Below are positions 28,458-37,925 of a DNA stretch of 37,925 nt, piece after piece. The DNA comes from Rozella allomycis CSF55 (lineage: Eukaryota > Rozellomycota), in the NCBI GenBank assembly GCA_000442015.1, contig KE561025.1:1-37925 (forward strand). Reading direction: 5' to 3'. Made by a program: the position numbers and the translations under genes. The notes under the pieces were generated by a model. The model had not been told where the DNA came from. It ran no database searches and was given only the letters and a program-made list of their open reading frames with translations. How positions within the stretch are numbered: the stretch's first letter is position 1; each line of letters starts with the position of its first letter.

Positions 28458-30496
28458 TTAAATATTGAGATTAACCACGACTTTTTTCTTCTTTGGCCTA
28501 TTAAAATGACTTAAATTCTCCTCTGGCTCTGTTGCAGTAAATTTAGATGTTAGTTCTTCTACTTCATTCGACTTTGACGTTTGTTGCAAAATGTCTAAAT
28601 TGATTAAGTTGCTATTAATGTTCGCATTATATTCTGAGTTTAGATATGAAGGCATGTCGAACATATTTTCGAGACTTAGCTGTTTCTTAATTGAATAGAT
28701 GAAGAATTGGGTAACCCAGTCACATGCTCGACTAAAATTCTTTTCCAGAGAAATAAGTATCAAGCTTTGAGTTTCGGAATCAATTTTCATGGATATTTTG
28801 GAGTAGACTTTTAAAGCATACAAGACTCCCTCCGTTTTCTTGATTGCTAAGCATGAAAATATGAAATCAACGGGATCTGCTAAATTCTCGTGATTAAATG
28901 AAAGAAACGACATCATATACTCTAATATGATGAAATTTTTTTCATTGCCAGAAATAATCAATGGACTATTTCGAATAACACTTATCTAAATCAAAATTTA
29001 ATTAATGATTTATACAAAAAGATTAATGTAATATTCAATATTGGAATAATCAATCATGCTCATCACAGATGATATCTTTTCTTTGATTTCAGACCCTAAA
29101 AGCATGTCTTGTAAAGAAACCGATGAAAAATTACCTTTGATCTCTGCTAGTTTGCATAAAGTAAAAATTTTGAATTTATCGTCGTGAATAAAATCCAAAA
29201 GAGACAAAATTTGGCGTCCGATTTGATTTGTTGTCGATGGACTTTGACCGTCCAACTTTTGCATAAAATGTTCGATGATTGTTTTTGAATTTGAAGGGTT
29301 GGAAACATAATAAATTAAATCAATTGCCATTAGTTTAATTGTTTCATCTTCATGATTCGTCAATTCAATGAGCCTGTGGAAAACTTTCATTTCTGAAGAG
29401 ACCAATCCTTTGTCATGTACAAATAACAATTTAAAATTTAGCAAACCAACGTAGATAAGGTTTGTATCATGATCAGAAATGAATTGCTCCAGTTTACGAA
29501 TAGAAACCTTGATTATCTTTGGGTCTGCAATACCAATTTTGAACACTGTTGCAATACATTCCACAACTAAAGAAACTGAAGCATGGTTGCAGATTAAATT
29601 TGTCAAGGGCTCTTCCAATTTCTTTATTAATCTTGTCTCTAATTTTGATAGCTTAGTAAGCTCTATAGAATAAACCATCTTTTTACTATTTTCATAATCT
29701 TTATTAATGCCCAACTTGGAGTTTGATTATCAATCAGGAAACTGAATAAAACGGGTACCATTGTCATGAAATGACTAGGTTTAACATCAACAAGTTCGCA
29801 AATTGTGTTTATCAAATTAATAATACCTTTCAATCATCAAAAAGCAAACATTATACCATTTTTCTCCTTGACTTTCTCTTTCAATGTCGGTAAAATTTGT
29901 TCTATCAATTGTTCATCTTCTTTGATTAAATAATACAATGCAGCTATGGCTTTTTTTCTTATTGTAAATTTTGTGTGGTTGAGCAATGAACAAACTTGTG
30001 AAACTATTTCAGTTATTATGTTGCGGTCTGCCCATGAACACACAGCATTGAGGGCCAACGACACTTCATTAGCATTTCCTGCTAAATCTTTTCGCAATAA
30101 ATTAACGGCCAAAATTAATATGTTTTGATTGCCGTAGAAACTTCTTTCAGATGCTATATATCCTTGTTTCTTAATCTGAAGATTGCAATGACTCATAACT
30201 TGAATTATGTCAAATAATGCCCAATCTAAATTGTAAAATTCTATCATTCGTAACTATTAATCTGCATTGATAAACCTTACATATGCAATCTTTAGAACAG
30301 CTGTTGCTTTAGTAGAAGTGTCAGTGCTCTTCAATTCGTTTCTTATTTCTTCGAATGACTTTTCAATATAAGCCCTCTCATATTCTTTATCTTTATTTAA
30401 CCTGAGTCCCCTAATTAACTCATTTAGATCTTTTTGAAATAATGCTGAGACTTTCATTTCGCAAAATTGGAAAACTGTCGTAATGAGGCTCACCAT
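28458..30496 (-). CDS. AP-3 complex subunit delta (APL5-like), short form
   Basis: Large adaptin of AP-3, which sorts cargo from endosome/Golgi to vacuole or lysosome. Exons 30496-30281, 30253-29857, 29826-29687, 29660-29016 and 28985-28458 give 641 aa; introns 27, 30, 26 and 30 nt. Trunk features: FQKDLNELIRGLR, KATAVLKIAYLRMIEFYNLD, WALFDIIQVMSH, KKQGYIASERSF, NLLRKDLAGNANEVSLALNA, TIRKKAIAALYYL, SWALIKIMKILTKLSKLETR and KLEEPLTNLI, all matching delta-adaptin rather than AP-1 gamma. The protein stops soon after the trunk with a Lys-rich NRPKKKKVVV; the long hinge and ear of animal or yeast delta (over 900 aa) are absent. The first ATG is taken as start, but MKVSALF at codon 14 is possible. 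Confidence 0.9.
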
Positions 30497-31593
30497 TACG
30501 GCTTTATAAATCTAAATGAATGAAATAGAAAGAAACTTAGTTAAGAATAAACGTAAGTCGTATGAGAACGGATAATTTATTTAATATCTCCGAGCCTTTT
30601 AACTCGGTTTGTTCTATTAATAGTATTTTACTCTTTTTAAGAGATCCATCAATTGTTAACATTAATGACTATTCAATTCATGTTATTTATCATTAGTTGA
30701 ACATTATTAGGCTAGTTTGGATTATGATCTCCAAAAAGACTTCCAGGACCCCCCTAGGGTGAGTTTCAACATAGTTCGAGATTTTCAACAATGAACGTCA
30801 GATTTATGTTAAGGACTTCGAATGGAATCTCAGGGTATTAATTGTGACTCAGATCTGAGACAAAACTTCCAGGACCCCCTAAGAGGTAAAGTATGACAAA
30901 AACTATGAAGAGCTACGGATTACAACATTACTATGAAAGTCATCCGCTTCATTATAGGACACCCACCAATTGTTTTAATTTAACATTCAGAATTTGTGAC
31001 TCTTGTACATAAACATGGCGGCCATTGAGATATCAATTTCAATTTTCTGCCAAATATCAGACAATTGCTTTAGCATGCATTCAGCATTGAAATAATTATA
31101 CCATGAATTATTATAAGCTATAACATATAAGAAATTTTGGAGAGCTACTCCGTGATGTGATGAATTGTTAAATGCTTATCTATCTCTTTATAAAACCTAA
31201 ATTGTTCACGATGCTTGGAAGGAAACTTTGGGCCATGGTATTGGGATGATAAATATTTGTTGTACTTAAATAGAGAATTATGAATTCTAAGAAGGTCAAG
31301 TAAAATAGGTGGGAAGCAAAATAGTTGGCTCGAAATAAAATGCTAATTACACATAATATTTTTAGATTGTTTTAAGTTTATAGTTAATTGCATGTTTTAA
31401 ATCTTAAATGGCTTCAATGAAGGATTTATAGCATTAGCCTAATGTTGAGAACACTGTACACAGGGACATGGGGGCACGGAGCAATGCTAAATTGTCTTTA
31501 GATTTGTAAAGTCTTTGTTCTCCAAGTCCATCGAGAAAAATCCGCTCGTGAGTAACAACTAATCCACGTGGCCGTGGCAACCAAAACATTGGG
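30497..31593. other. 1.1-kb gap between AP-3 delta and talin, no gene found
   Basis: The longest non-coding stretch in the window. No frame has recognisable coding sequence and no RNA gene was recognised. It contains a diverged direct repeat around ACTTCCAGGACCCCC near 30740 and 30866. The last part should hold the promoter of the talin gene. Confidence 0.5.
30720..30883 (+). repeat. diverged direct repeat, ACTTCCAGGACCCCC core
   Basis: Two related copies, about 30719-30757 and 30842-30882, share ATTRTGA at the left and ACTTCCAGGACCCCC(C)CTA at the right, about 125 bp apart. GC-rich C runs are rare in this AT-rich intergenic DNA. Origin unknown; a transposon or regulatory repeat are both possible. 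Confidence 0.5.
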
Positions 31594-34500
31594 ATGAGCA
31601 ACTTGACCTTAAAAATCAACTACCCTGAATCCAACATAACCAAAGCCCTCCAAGTACTACACTTGAAGTAAATTCACACAGTTTCCATCTGATTATTTTG
31701 TCAACGATTGCATCAAGGAGATCAAGGAGAAATTCAACGAAACCGATCTGAGCAATGATTACGGACTATACTGTGTTGGCCAGAAGAAATGGCTTGTAAA
31801 CAACAGGACACTAGCGTTTTATGATTTGAAAAATGGTGATATTTTAGAGTTTAAAAAGAAGCACCGGCCGATGCGCGTCAAGATGCTTGACAGCACACTC
31901 AAGACTGTATTGATTGATGAATCCTGCACTGTTAGCGAGCTTGTAAAGATTGTATGCAACAAGATTGGTAATCGCGTATAATTGGTTGTGTCTAGGGATA
32001 ACAGCATTTGAAGAATACTCATTCTGTGTTGAACTATCTAACGACGAAAGATCGACGCGCCAGAAGCACGAAAAATACGAGAGAAAAGAATACAGTAAAA
32101 AGGTATTTACGATTTGACAGCTAAATGGCTGAGCCCTGAAAAGACGCTTCGCGAGCAGCTGGTGCAAGATGCGGATGTGATAATCCTCAAGCGCAAGTTT
32201 TTCTTTTCTGACCAGAACATTGACCGGAACGATCCTATCCAGCTGAACTTGCTGTTTGTGCAATCCAAGGAGAGTGTGATTTCTGGCGAGTACCCATGTA
32301 GCGAGGAGGAGGCTGTGCAATTGGCGGCGTTGCAGGTGCAGGCAGTGTTTGGCAACTATGATGGTGATAAATGCAAGCCTGGGTTTCTCGAGTACGCATG
32401 ATGGTTGTTTCTTTCTAGGTTGAAGGACTATTTGCCCGAGGTGTATCGCCGAAAAGAGGTTGAAAAGAAGATTTATGGCGAGTATAAAAAGATATGCGGG
32501 ATGTCCGAGCTGAATGCAAAGTACCGGTATGTGCAGCAGTGCCGGTTGCTGCGAACGTATGGGGTGACGTTTTTCCAGGTCAAGGAGAAGCTGGCGAAGA
32601 AGACAAAGTTTACGCCTGCGTTGATGGGGGTTACAAAGGAGAATATACTGAGGGTTGATATCGAGAGCCGGGAGATATTGCAGGTGTGGCCGTTGACTAG
32701 TTTGAAAAGATGGGCTGCGACGCCTACGAGGTAAGAGATGGGATTTGTGTGGATTGTAGTTTTACGTTGGATTTTGGGGACTATGATGCGTGTTACCAGG
32801 TGGAGACACATGATGGGGAGGATATTTCACAGTTGATTGGGGGATATATTGATATGATTATTAGAAAGAAGAGGGAGAATGATAAGACTGGGGAGCTTGA
32901 AGGAGAGGAAATGGCAATGTATGAAGAGACGATAGAGATTGCGCAACCGTCTAGAGCTACGAATAACAATAGTTCGAGTGTGAAGAGACGAGCGGATGAA
33001 AAGGATGTTGCTGGAATTGCAAGTTTAGAAAATAGTGAAATGAAGTATTCGTCTTTGTCGATTTCAAAGGCTAAGCATAATTTGAAGTTTGTGAGTAATG
33101 AAGAAGAAAATAAGGGAATGGTTGAAGGAATTAATAAACAAGCATTGCAGTTGTTTATAGAGGATCAAATTAAGAGATGTGAAGAAGAGGAAGAAAATCT
33201 TTTAAAATTAGTTGATGAGGATATTTCTGAATTTGTGACTGAAGAATGGAAAGAGAGTGTGTATAAACTAAAGATGCATGAACTGGAGTATCGAATAAGC
33301 AATCAAATTGAATCAGTTTGTGGAATTTTAAATGAACTGAATCTAATGGAGCCGAATTATGAGACATTGAAGAATCAGATAGAGAGTATTTGTGATGAAT
33401 CATTGTTTAAGAGTATTGAAGCCAAAGTTGGTGTTGAAAAAGAATTTAGCCAAACTTTTGGTAATCTTTTAAATAGCACGAAAATATTTTTGAAAGAGAT
33501 TGAAGAGAATTTGAATGGAAAAAGTAATGGAGAGCAATTAAGGTTGGTGGCTGATGAGATTGGAGGGTTGAGTAGAGAATTAATATTAAAGAGAGAAGAG
33601 GAAATAGAATTTGGAGCGATTAATGAGATGATGGAGATGTTTGATAAAAGTTGTGAAAGGATGGAGAATAAAACGCCTGATTCTGGTAGAAAGGCAGAGA
33701 TTAAAGGAATAGCTAGTTTGTTGAAAGAGAGTGTTGAGAATTTTAAAACAATTTTGAATGTTTCAAGGGGATTTAATGAAAAGGAAGGAATTAAGAAGAG
33801 AGTTGAAGAGGGAATTGTTTTAGTTAACGATGGGATTGATTGTTGTTTGGAGAGGAATGTGATGAATAAAGAAACTTCAAATAGTTTAACAAGGGTCATA
33901 AATGATTTAACTTTAACAGAATCTACTAGTGAATCTATTGGTGAATCAAAGAAAGCATTAAAGAGAGGATCTAATGTTGAAGATGAAAATGAGAAAAGAT
34001 TGAAAATAAAATTGAATGAAATTTATGCATTGAGTAATCAAATTGGCACTTCAAATGATAAGAACTTTATCTACTTGTTGAAAGAGAAAACAATAAACTT
34101 TTCCAATGAATTGAAAGCATTTGGAATTGAAAAGGATGTATTTGAAAGAAACAGAATAAACTTTGTTTGTAAAAAGATTAATGAATTAATTGAAGAAATT
34201 GATGAAAAAGATTTTAGTAAATTTCAGAAACAATTTTCAAATTTGTTAATTTTTAATAAAGAAAAAGATTTGGTAAATTTGGTTGAAAAAATGATTGAAA
34301 ATATTCAAATTAATAAAAGAGATTTGAATGATTTTGAAAAAGTTTGTTTAATTAAAATGATAGAGTATGTTAAAGATGAAAATGTTGATGGGATTTTAAA
34401 AGAAAAGAATAATTTTATTGAAAATTTTAAAGATGAAAAAGATTTGAATAAAGATTTGAAATTGTTTGAAGAAATTTGTGAATTGATTGAGAATAATCAA

Positions 34501-37500
34501 AGTTTAGAATTAATTTTAGAAAACATTAAAAGTTTAGCAGAAAATAATAAATTGTTAAAGGGAGAGAGTAAATCGTTAAAGGGAGATAGTAAATCTTTAA
34601 ATAAAATAATTCTGAATCTTTGGAATTCACTCAACAATGCATCATCCACTATTTCCACTTCTACATCCACTATTGCTACTTCTACATCTGCTATCAATCC
34701 TTCAATGTCTAATTCTTCTTCTCCATCAGAAATATTTAATAGTTTGGTTCTGTTAAATCAAATAAAACCAAATAAAGAATTAAATATTTCAGTTTTAAAA
34801 TTTGTTAAACAAGGGGTATTTGAAAAAGAAAAGATTGAAAATATTCTTTTAAATTTAGCAGAAAAGAATTCAGAGAATTTAGTAGTTGACCAAGTTTTAA
34901 ATGAAATCGATGCTTTGAATGTAGATTTAAACATTCAAGGGAATGAACAAGTAAATGAAAAGAATAAATTGTCAACGTTGATTTTAAAATTTAATTATTC
35001 ATTAGAAAATTTCAAAGAAGAATTCATCAATGTTTCCAAGGCATCAACTAAGGCATCAAATGAGCAATCAACTTCTAATTTTACTACTAATTCAACTGAA
35101 CAATCGAATGATTTGAATGCATTGAGTTTAAGCGCTTCTTCTCTTGTAAACAATTTAATAAATTTAAACAACATAAATTTAAATGATTCTAATTATAAAA
35201 ATAGATTGATTAAATTGAAAGATAAATTGTTGATAGAATTTACAGATCTGAATAACCCTTTAAAACAAAAATCAAATCTAAATTTAGATTATGAAATTTC
35301 AGAAATTGTTAAATTTTCTAATTCAAATGAAATTGATTCTTGTTTAATAAAGAATGAAAAATTATTAAAAGAAACTTTGAATAATAATATTGCCACTATG
35401 AATAAATCATTTAAAGATCTATTAAATGAGATTATTAATCAAATACAGACTTTAAGTGAGACTGGAGTTGAAACCGCAATTGAAACTAGTACTAATTCAA
35501 CTATTACTATTTCTTGGCTTTCAAATGGTTTGTATTTCTTGAATGAAAATGTTAAAAATTTGGTTTACTTGATTGGAGTTTCAGATAAAGATTCAATTAA
35601 AGCCACAATAGATCCAAATTTAATAAATTTGAATGAAAATATTTTATTTTTGAAAAGATTAAATTTCTATGAAAATCCATTTAATAAAATTAAAGAAATA
35701 GCAAAACCAATCTCATCTATTTGTGAATTTCTCAAATTAGATTTAAAGAATAAGAATTATTTAAAATCAATTTCAACTACAACATCCAATTTGATTAAAA
35801 GGGTTATGAGTGATTCTTCAAATTCTTCAAATAAACAAATTTCATTACAGACAAAATCTCTTTATGAATTTCTATTAAATGAATTGGAAGATTTGAAATT
35901 AAATTTAAAAGAAAATTCAACCAAAGCAATTTTTAGTCCAAATTCAATTTTAAAGCAACAATCTTTAATTGATCATTTTCAGTCTATTATAATTTCTTTT
36001 AATGATTTATTAAACAATCAAAGGAAGGGATTAAATGAAATTAATGTTTCAGATCTTTTAGTTTTATTAAATGATTTGCCAAATGTTATTATTTCTTCTA
36101 TCAATAAAGAATATTCTGATTCTATTTCAATCATCAATCAAAGTTCCAATAGAAACAATGAAAGGAACATTGAAACTAGTTCCAATAAAAGTACTAATAG
36201 AAGTAGCAATGGAAGTTCAAATAGAAGTAGTAATAGAAACTCTATCAATTCTTCTTTCAAGTCCAACAATTTAAACACTTCAACTCTTTGTTCACTAATA
36301 CATGAAATTGATCCATCAAATAATATTTCATTTCTTTCCATTGCTCAACCTTTGACTGAACTAATTAATTCAAATTCTAATGATGTTGTAAATTCTAATG
36401 ATGTTTTAAATAATTCATTGTCTTTTCTTAATGAATGGTATCAATTTCTATTAAATCCAACATTTGATATTTCTCAATTCAATCAATCAAGAGAATTATT
36501 AATAAATTCAATTCAATCTATTCAATCTGAATTAAATAACATGCAAAATGTCGATATTATTCAATTAATCAACAATGCAGACTCTCTCAATTCTTCGCGT
36601 GATACTCAATTTACGCTTGATAAAGTTGAAGATTTAATTAATAAATTCTCTCAATTGTTTACTTGTGAGAATCAAACAGCTCAACTCTCTTCCATTAAAT
36701 CTTCTTACATTAATCTATTCAACGCTTCAAATTCAAATACAAAATTATCTGAAATTGTTAAAGAAATTGGTTATTCTTTATCAAGTGTTATGAATTCATT
36801 AAAAGATAAAAGAAAATTATCAAAATTAGTTTCTGAAATTTCACAAAATTTAGTTGAATTAAAAACTTCAATTATTGAATCTGAAAGCGATCCAACTAGA
36901 ATAAATAATCAAAATAATCAAAATGAAAATGGTAAATTTATTTGTTTATTGTAAGTAGAATTAATTGATGAATTATCCAACGCCATTTTAGATCTTGAAA
37001 CGTTACTAGTTTTTGCCAAAGCAAATCAATTGCAAGTTTTAAACACAAATTTTGATTCTTCTCATTTAATTGAAGAAATTCAAATAAAATCTGAAATTAT
37101 TTTTGAAAATTTAAATTCAAATCTTTCTGAAGATTCATTAGTGAAAATTATTCAAACTTCAATTGAATTGAAAAATATTTTTAAAAAATTTGTTTTAAAT
37201 CTTCAAAATCAAAAATTTCAAATTCAATCTTTAAATCTATTTTTAATCTTTTTAAAATCTTTAGACTCTTCAATAGAATCCTCTTCTGCTCATCTTGGAG
37301 AATTTATTCAATTTTTGCAATTGAAATTAAATGAATCAGAAAATTCGATTGAAAATTTATTGTTTGAAATTCAAAATGAAATACAAAATGGCTTAAATTT
37401 TCTCTTTTCAGATTCAATTCTAGATGGATTTTGTACCCCTGAAGATTTATGCAAAAAAGCTAAAATTTTCACTTCAATTTCTGCCAATCTAATAAATTTA

Positions 37501-37925
37501 AACAAAAACGAATCTGAAATTTATTCTCTTCTCTCTTTGGCCAAAACTGAAATTAAAGATTTCCTAAATCTATCAAAATTAATCTCTCAAATCATTCCTC
37601 TAAACGATTCTCTCAATTTTAAAAATGAAATTTCAAATTGTTTAAATTTATTCATTTCTTTAATCCAAAATTTAAATTCTAAAAACAAATTCAATATAGC
37701 TAAAGAATTGGTCTCTTCAATAAATCAAATCATTTCATTCGCTTCTCTAATTTCAGATCATCAAAACCCTCAACTAATAGCCGAACAAGAATTACTAGCA
37801 GCCGCTGCTTCAATTGAACTCGCTGCAAAGAAACTGGCAAGTCTAGCGCCAAAAATTAACATTCCAATCGAAGAAATTCAATCTCTAGAATTCGATCAGC
37901 AAATATTCCATGCCGCCAATTCCAT
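31594..37925 (+). CDS. talin (FERM, rod, start of I/LWEQ domain; 3' end outside window)
   Basis: Talins link membrane receptors (integrins in animals) to actin. Exons 31594-31653, 31682-31967, 31996-32094, 32121-32391, 32419-32730, 32760-36931 and 36959-37925 (continuing) give at least 2055 codons; introns 28, 28, 26, 27, 29 and 27 nt. F0/F1: KNGDILEFKKKHRPMRVKML and KIGITAFEEYSF. F2: TLREQLVQDADVIILKRKFF, YSDQN-like FSDQNIDRNDPIQLNLLF and KYRYVQQCRLLRTYGVTFF. F3: LTSLKRWAATPTSFTLDFGD. The rod is helical, Asn/Ser/Lys-rich and very low in complexity, with an Asn-Ser run near 36160-36270. The I/LWEQ domain begins at about 37790 (ELLAAAASIELAAKKLASLA). The first 1.1 kb is visibly richer in GC than the rod. 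Confidence 0.93.
34555..34692 (+). repeat. short tandem repeats within the talin rod
   Basis: Two 21-bp in-frame units lie at 34555-34575 and 34576-34596 (coding LKGESKS and LKGDSKS), and Thr/Ser repeats follow at about 34646-34692 (STISTSTSTIATSTSA). Both insert flexible low-complexity linkers between predicted helical bundles. Confidence 0.7.

Noticed and set aside
31434-31619. Minus-strand 61-codon frame upstream of talin
   Set aside because: Overlaps the talin start and has no recognisable motif.
33375-33899. Minus-strand Leu/Ser-rich frames inside the talin rod
   Set aside because: They are complementary shadows of Lys/Glu/Asn-rich coding sequence.
36138-36341. Asn/Ser-rich stretch as a prion-like functional domain
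   Set aside because: Better explained by AT mutation bias in the talin rod; no further evidence.
32710-36954. Stand-alone 1414-aa gene starting at 32710 and ending at 36954
   Set aside because: The first 50 bases include an intron (32731-32759) and the end crosses another (36932-36958); it is the large sixth exon of talin.
1-37925. CRISPR arrays, bacterial operons, tRNA or rRNA genes
   Set aside because: The window is spliced eukaryotic nuclear DNA; no spaced repeats, ribosome binding sites or cloverleaf were recognised by eye.

Overview
This is a nuclear segment of a compact, AT-rich eukaryotic genome. Genes lie on both strands and most are split by extremely short spliceosomal introns: about 73 can be placed by aligning exon junctions with remembered family sequences, and all but one (49 nt) are 24 to 31 nt long. 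The phosphofructokinase carries the N-terminal glyoxalase-like domain typical of fungal enzymes, while a myotubularin, an FHIP-family protein, an OSTF1-like protein, a possible SKA3-like protein and a talin are unusual in ordinary fungi. My best inference is an early-diverging, reduced fungus of the Rozella/Cryptomycota type. The lineage comes from gene content only.

Left part (1-12 kb): an MSS51-like MYND protein; the end of a hAT transposon; cysteine dioxygenase; a small secreted protein; ALG9 mannosyltransferase; a probable GPI-anchored acidic surface protein; a myotubularin that has lost its catalytic arginine; an IQ-motif protein; and an LSH/HELLS-type SNF2 remodeller. Middle (11.5-24 kb): an OSTF1-like SH3-ankyrin protein, a TPMT/thiol-methyltransferase-like enzyme, PP2A scaffold subunit A, ribosomal protein uL13, phosphofructokinase, a SKA3-like protein divergent from RAD52, a second secreted protein and an FHIP homologue. 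Right part (23.6-37.9 kb): CGR1, an Rpr2/Rpp21-type RNase P/MRP protein, a VAM7-type PX-SNARE, a tiny coiled-coil ORF, an AADAT/ARO8 aminotransferase, a poorly resolved 27.6-28.3 kb stretch, AP-3 delta, a 1.1-kb non-coding gap, and a talin that runs off the right edge at the start of its I/LWEQ domain.

The genes do not form one pathway. AP-3 delta, the VAM7-like SNARE, FHIP and myotubularin all belong to endosome/vacuole traffic. Compactness is the dominant theme: divergent start codons only 24-36 bp apart, convergent stop codons 6-41 bp apart, and AATAAA signals that overlap the stop codon in at least nine genes, including one palindrome (AATAAATTTATT) that can serve two convergent genes.

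The most striking observation is two introns that appear to end in TG instead of AG (in the methyltransferase and the aminotransferase), plus one with a GC donor. Others worth checking are the dead myotubularin, talin in a likely fungus, and a roughly 520-nt frame interrupted only by TGA codons near 28 kb. No rRNA, tRNA or CRISPR was recognised. All product names come from remembered family motifs, not a database search.
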